From the NCBI RefSeq assembly GCF_026343335.1, contig NZ_JAPELX010000001.1:3906001-3970000 (forward strand): DNA of 64,000 bases, read 5' to 3'. Source of the stretch: Streptomyces sp. NBC_00078 (GTDB taxonomy: Bacteria > Actinomycetota > Actinomycetes > Streptomycetales > Streptomycetaceae). Below, one piece after another: positions 60,852 through 64,000 of this stretch; position 1 is the first letter of the stretch; every line of letters starts with the position of its first letter. The position numbers and the translations under genes are program-made. The notes under the pieces were generated by a model, which was given only the letters and a program-made list of their open reading frames with translations, searched no databases and was not told the DNA's origin.

Positions 60852-63806
60852 ATGGACGGTGTACCGCGAGTGCCGGAGCAGAGGCGGTCCGGCTCCTGTG
60901 CGGAGCCTGTCGCGCTGAGCTTCGGCGTGCTCGGTCCGGTACGAGCCCGACGCGGCGAGGTGCAGCTCAGCACCGGCTCCCCGCAGCAACGCGCCCTGCT
61001 CGCCGCCCTGCTGCTGCGCGAGGGCCGCACGGCGACCGCGGGCGAGCTGATCGACGCCCTGTGGGGCGAGGAGCCGCCGTCGCAGGCGCTGGCGGCACTG
61101 CGCACCTACGCCTCCCGGCTGCGGAAGGTGCTGGACCCCGGGATCCTGGTGAGCGAGTCCGGCGGGTACGCGGTGCGCGGGCTCGCCGAGGGCGCGCTGG
61201 ACCTGGCGGTGGCGCAGGAGCTGGCGGCCGAGGCGGAGAAGGCGCGGGGCGCCGGGGACCTGCGCCATGCGCGGGAGGTGCTGGGCCGCGCGCTGGCGCT
61301 GTGGGACGGCGAGGCGCTGGCCGGCGTACCGGGCCCGTACGCGGAGACCCAGCGGGTCCGGCTGGAGGAGTGGCGGCTGCAACTCCTCGAATCCCGTCTG
61401 GACATGGACCTGGAGCAGGGCTGCCACGCGGAGGCGGTGTCGGAGCTGACCGCCCTGACGGCCGCGCACCCCCTGCGCGAGCGGCTGCGCGAACTGCTGA
61501 TGCTGGCGCTGTACCGCAGCGGCCGCCAGGCGGAGGCGCTGGCGGTGTACACGGACACCCGGCAACTGCTGGCGGACGAGCTCGGCGTGGATCCGCGTCC
61601 GGGCCTGCGTGAACTGCAGCAGCGGATCCTGCGGGCCGACCCGGGTCTGGCGCAGGCGCCGTCCCCGAAGGCCGAACCGGCCTCCACCCTCGTCCGCCCG
61701 GCCCAACTCCCGGCCACGGTCCCGGACTTCACCGGCCGTTCGGCCTTCGTGGCCGAGCTGGGCGAGGTGCTGGCCTCGGCGGAGGGCCGGGTGATGGCGG
61801 TGTCGGCGGTGGCGGGCATCGGAGGCGTGGGCAAGACCACGCTCGCCGTGCACGTCGCCCACCAGGCGCGGGCCACCTTCCCGGACGGGCAGCTGTACGT
61901 CGACCTCCAGGGCGCCGGCGCGAGTTCGGCGGAACCGGAGACGGTGCTCGGGTCCTTCCTGCGCGCGCTCGGCACCGCGGACTCGGCGATCCCGGACTCC
62001 CTGGAGGAACGCTCGGCGCTGTTCCGCTCGGTCCTGGACGGCCGCCGGGTGCTGGTCCTGCTGGACAACGCCCGGGACGCGGCCCAGGTACGACCCCTGC
62101 TCCCCGGCACGGAGGGCTGCGCGGCCCTGGTGACGTCACGGGTGCGGATGGTCGACCTGGCGGGCGCCCACCTCGTGGACCTCGACGTGATGTCCCCGGA
62201 CGAGGCCCTGGCGCTCTTCACCAGGATCGTGGGCGCCGAGCGGGTGGCCTCGGAGCGGAAGGCCGCCCTGGACGTCGTGGCGGCGTGCGGGTTCCTTCCG
62301 CTGGCGATCCGCATCGCGGCCTCCCGGCTGGCGGGCCGCCGCACCTGGACCGTCTCCGTCCTCGCCGCCAAGCTGGCGGACGAACGCCGCCGCCTGGACG
62401 AACTGCAGGCCGGCGACCTGGCGGTCAAGGCCACCTTCGAACTGGGCTACGGCGCGCTGGAGCCGGCCCAGGCACGCGCGTTCCGTCTGCTGGGGCTCGC
62501 GGACGGCCCGGACATCTCGGTGGCGGCGGCCGCCGCGGTGCTGGACCTGCCGGCCGACGAGACGGAGGACCTGCTGGAGTCCCTCGTCGACACCTCCCTG
62601 CTGGAGTCGGCGGCTCCCGGCCGCTACCGGTACCACGACCTGGTCCGGCTCTACGCGCGTGCGTGCGCGGAGCGGGACGAGTGGCCGCCGGGCGAGCGCG
62701 ACGCGGCGATGTCGCGGTTGCTGGACTTCTACCTGGCCACGGCGGCCGGGGTGTACGCGATCGAGCGGCCGGGGGACCGGCTGGTGGACCATCTGGCGCC
62801 GACCGCCCATCCGGCGCCGGCCTTCGCCGACCGCCACGCGGCACAGGACTGGCTGTACGCGGAGGCGATCTGCCTCCTGGCCTGCGTCACCCGGTCCGCG
62901 GGCCGGCCGGAGACCCTCGCCCGCGCCATCGACCTGCTGTGGGCCGCGCACGACCTGTCCGAGTCGGGCGCCAACTCCAAGGGATACGAGGCGACCGCAC
63001 AGACCGTGGTGGAGGCGTCCCGACGGCTCGGCGATCCGCGGGCCGAGGCGCGTGCCCTGATGACACTGGTGACCGTCCATCTCGTGATCGGCCGTTTCGA
63101 GCAGGCGGATCAGGAGGCCGAGCGCGCCACCCTCCTCGCGCAGGAGGCGCAGGACCTTCTCCCGGTCTGCTGGGCGAGCAACGCACGCGGGATCATCGCG
63201 CTCTACCAGAACCGCCACGCCGACGGCGAGGAGCACCTCTCCCGGGCCATCGAGCACTTCCGCACGCTGGGCGACCGGCCCGGCGAGGCGAGCGCCCTGT
63301 GCAACCTCTCCCGCATCCACCTCGCCACCGGGCGGACGAACAGCGCGGTCGCGCTGGCCCGGGAGGGCATCGGCGTGTACGACGCGATGGGCAACACCAT
63401 GCGGGGCGCGAACGCCCGGTACGCGCTCGGTCTGGCGCTCACGCAGAGCGGCGAGCTGGACTCCGCGACCGACCGGCTGCACGAGTCGCTGGAGGTGTTC
63501 CGGGACAGCCGCCAGCGCCTGTGGGAGGGCATGAGCCTGTTCCGGCTGGCCGAGGTCGATCTCGCCGCCCGGCGCCCCGCGCAGGCCGCGGCGAACGCCG
63601 AGACGGCGCTGACGGTGCTGCGCGGCATCGGCGGTGAGTGGCGGCGGGGCAACGTCCTGACCGTCCTGGGCCGTGCCCTCAGCGGCATCGGGCAGACGGG
63701 GCGGGCGCGGGTCTGCTGGCAGGAAGCCGTGGGAATCTACGAGGACCTGGGCTCCGACGAGGCCGTGGAGGTACGGGCGCTGCTGACACCGGTGCGGGCG
63801 GCCTGA
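60852..63806 (+). CDS. AfsR/SARP-family transcriptional regulator
   Basis: The 984-residue protein follows the AfsR plan. An OmpR-type winged helix (LSFGVLGPVRARRGEVQL ... LRTYASRLRKVLD, ~20-115) comes first, then a bacterial transcriptional activation domain (~120-265). An NB-ARC-type NTPase follows (Walker A GIGGVGKTTLA, ~325; VLVLLDNARDA Walker B), then C-terminal TPRs (~690-975). Such proteins activate antibiotic or developmental genes in Streptomyces, often under phosphorylation. The ATG at 60852 follows AGGGGG; a TTG at 60825 is less likely. Its target is unknown; it is 29 kb from the phosphinothricin cluster. Confidence 0.93.
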   Translation: MDGVPRVPEQRRSGSCAEPVALSFGVLGPVRARRGEVQLSTGSPQQRALLAALLLREGRTATAGELIDALWGEEPPSQALAALRTYASRLRKVLDPGILVSESGGYAVRGLAEGALDLAVAQELAAEAEKARGAGDLRHAREVLGRALALWDGEALAGVPGPYAETQRVRLEEWRLQLLESRLDMDLEQGCHAEAVSELTALTAAHPLRERLRELLMLALYRSGRQAEALAVYTDTRQLLADELGVDPRPGLRELQQRILRADPGLAQAPSPKAEPASTLVRPAQLPATVPDFTGRSAFVAELGEVLASAEGRVMAVSAVAGIGGVGKTTLAVHVAHQARATFPDGQLYVDLQGAGASSAEPETVLGSFLRALGTADSAIPDSLEERSALFRSVLDGRRVLVLLDNARDAAQVRPLLPGTEGCAALVTSRVRMVDLAGAHLVDLDVMSPDEALALFTRIVGAERVASERKAALDVVAACGFLPLAIRIAASRLAGRRTWTVSVLAAKLADERRRLDELQAGDLAVKATFELGYGALEPAQARAFRLLGLADGPDISVAAAAAVLDLPADETEDLLESLVDTSLLESAAPGRYRYHDLVRLYARACAERDEWPPGERDAAMSRLLDFYLATAAGVYAIERPGDRLVDHLAPTAHPAPAFADRHAAQDWLYAEAICLLACVTRSAGRPETLARAIDLLWAAHDLSESGANSKGYEATAQTVVEASRRLGDPRAEARALMTLVTVHLVIGRFEQADQEAERATLLAQEAQDLLPVCWASNARGIIALYQNRHADGEEHLSRAIEHFRTLGDRPGEASALCNLSRIHLATGRTNSAVALAREGIGVYDAMGNTMRGANARYALGLALTQSGELDSATDRLHESLEVFRDSRQRLWEGMSLFRLAEVDLAARRPAQAAANAETALTVLRGIGGEWRRGNVLTVLGRALSGIGQTGRARVCWQEAVGIYEDLGSDEAVEVRALLTPVRAA

Positions 63807-64000
63807 CCGGCCCCGCGGAGGCGTTCATCGTTCGTTTATCGCCTTCCGTCAAGCTGAAGGCAGTCGATCCGTCGCGTCGGGGGGCAGACGGGTCGCCGGC
63901 GGGCCCCATACCCACTTATTGGGGCGAGCGGCCCAGCAGGGGCCCCGTCCGGTCGTCCTCGGGGGAGTGACCGGGCGGGCCCCGCCGATCCATCCATGCG

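Noticed and set aside
58473..61862. 1129-codon minus-strand frame spanning the LLM gene and beyond
   Set aside because: Only its last 307 residues are a real protein; the rest is the shadow of the amidohydrolase and the plus-strand AfsR-type gene.
60852..63806. AfsR-type regulator as pathway-specific regulator of the phosphinothricin cluster
   Set aside because: It is 29 kb away on the other side of housekeeping and catabolic genes; nothing in the sequence links it to the cluster.

Overview
The window is high-GC DNA from a Streptomyces-type actinomycete (Streptomyces or Kitasatospora). Supporting signs are pervasive GC-rich codon use, GTG starts, strong GGAGG ribosome binding sites, an F420-pathway FO synthase (FbiC), an AfsR/SARP regulator, and one rare in-frame TTA codon in a secondary-metabolite gene.

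Region 1 (1-31.7 kb, all minus strand, so transcription runs from right to left) is a nearly complete phosphinothricin-peptide (bialaphos/PTT/phosalacine family) gene cluster. In transcription order it holds an MbtH-like protein, a T-C-A-T NRPS, an OPT-family transporter, a C-A-T NRPS, pmi, phpC, phpD, phpE, pepM, ppd, phpF, phpH, phpG, CPEP mutase (bcpA type), phpJ, phpK, pms, phsA, pat, dea/bah, two type II thioesterases and an MFS transporter cut by the window start. Many neighbours overlap by ATGA or GTGA, so the block is probably one or a few polycistronic messages. Known chemistry of the family gives the following route. PEP is converted to phosphonopyruvate (PepM), phosphonoacetaldehyde (Ppd), hydroxyethylphosphonate (PhpC), hydroxymethylphosphonate (PhpD), phosphonoformaldehyde (PhpE) and phosphonoformate (PhpJ). 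Phosphonoformate is activated with CMP (PhpF) and carried to carboxyphosphonoenolpyruvate (PhpH, PhpG), then to phosphinopyruvate (CPEP mutase). Pms and Pmi start a TCA-like arm to demethylphosphinothricin. Pat acetylates it, the NRPSs extend it, PhpK methylates phosphorus, and Dea removes the acetyl group. No cluster regulator is visible in the window. Points of interest are a serine-like binding-pocket signature in one NRPS, an embedded OPT transporter, a thioesterase with Cys in place of Ser, a TTA codon in an NRPS gene, and tandem repeats upstream of phpC.

Region 2 (31.7-32.6 kb) marks the cluster edge. It has a truncated TnpB (IS200/IS605 type) with retained hairpins, then a TetR-type palindrome in front of a short-chain dehydrogenase.

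Region 3 (32.6-45.7 kb) carries an SDR, a sodium:solute symporter, a DinB-like protein, an ADP-ribosylglycohydrolase-fold protein with altered metal motifs, and a STAND-type NTPase with TPRs. Divergent from the latter is a compact operon of a trypco2-like small protein, a trypsin/NTPase/TPR giant protein and a DUF4913-like protein, which looks like an NTP-dependent conflict (defence) system. DUF2165 and YkuD-like proteins follow.

Region 4 (45.7-50.9 kb) has FbiC, an LLM oxidoreductase and an AraC regulator that have both lost their N-termini at one junction, a small secreted protein, a broken endonuclease/exonuclease/phosphatase gene and a Ddn-like F420-dependent protein.

Region 5 (51-60.7 kb, minus strand) is a catabolic-looking set: aldehyde dehydrogenase, two amidohydrolases, two LLM oxidoreductases, an SDR and an inserted GH62 arabinofuranosidase. 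Several of these genes, plus the SDR at 32.6 kb, share a CTGACGnnnCGTCAG palindrome, which suggests one scattered TetR-type regulon. The window ends with a large AfsR/SARP regulator.
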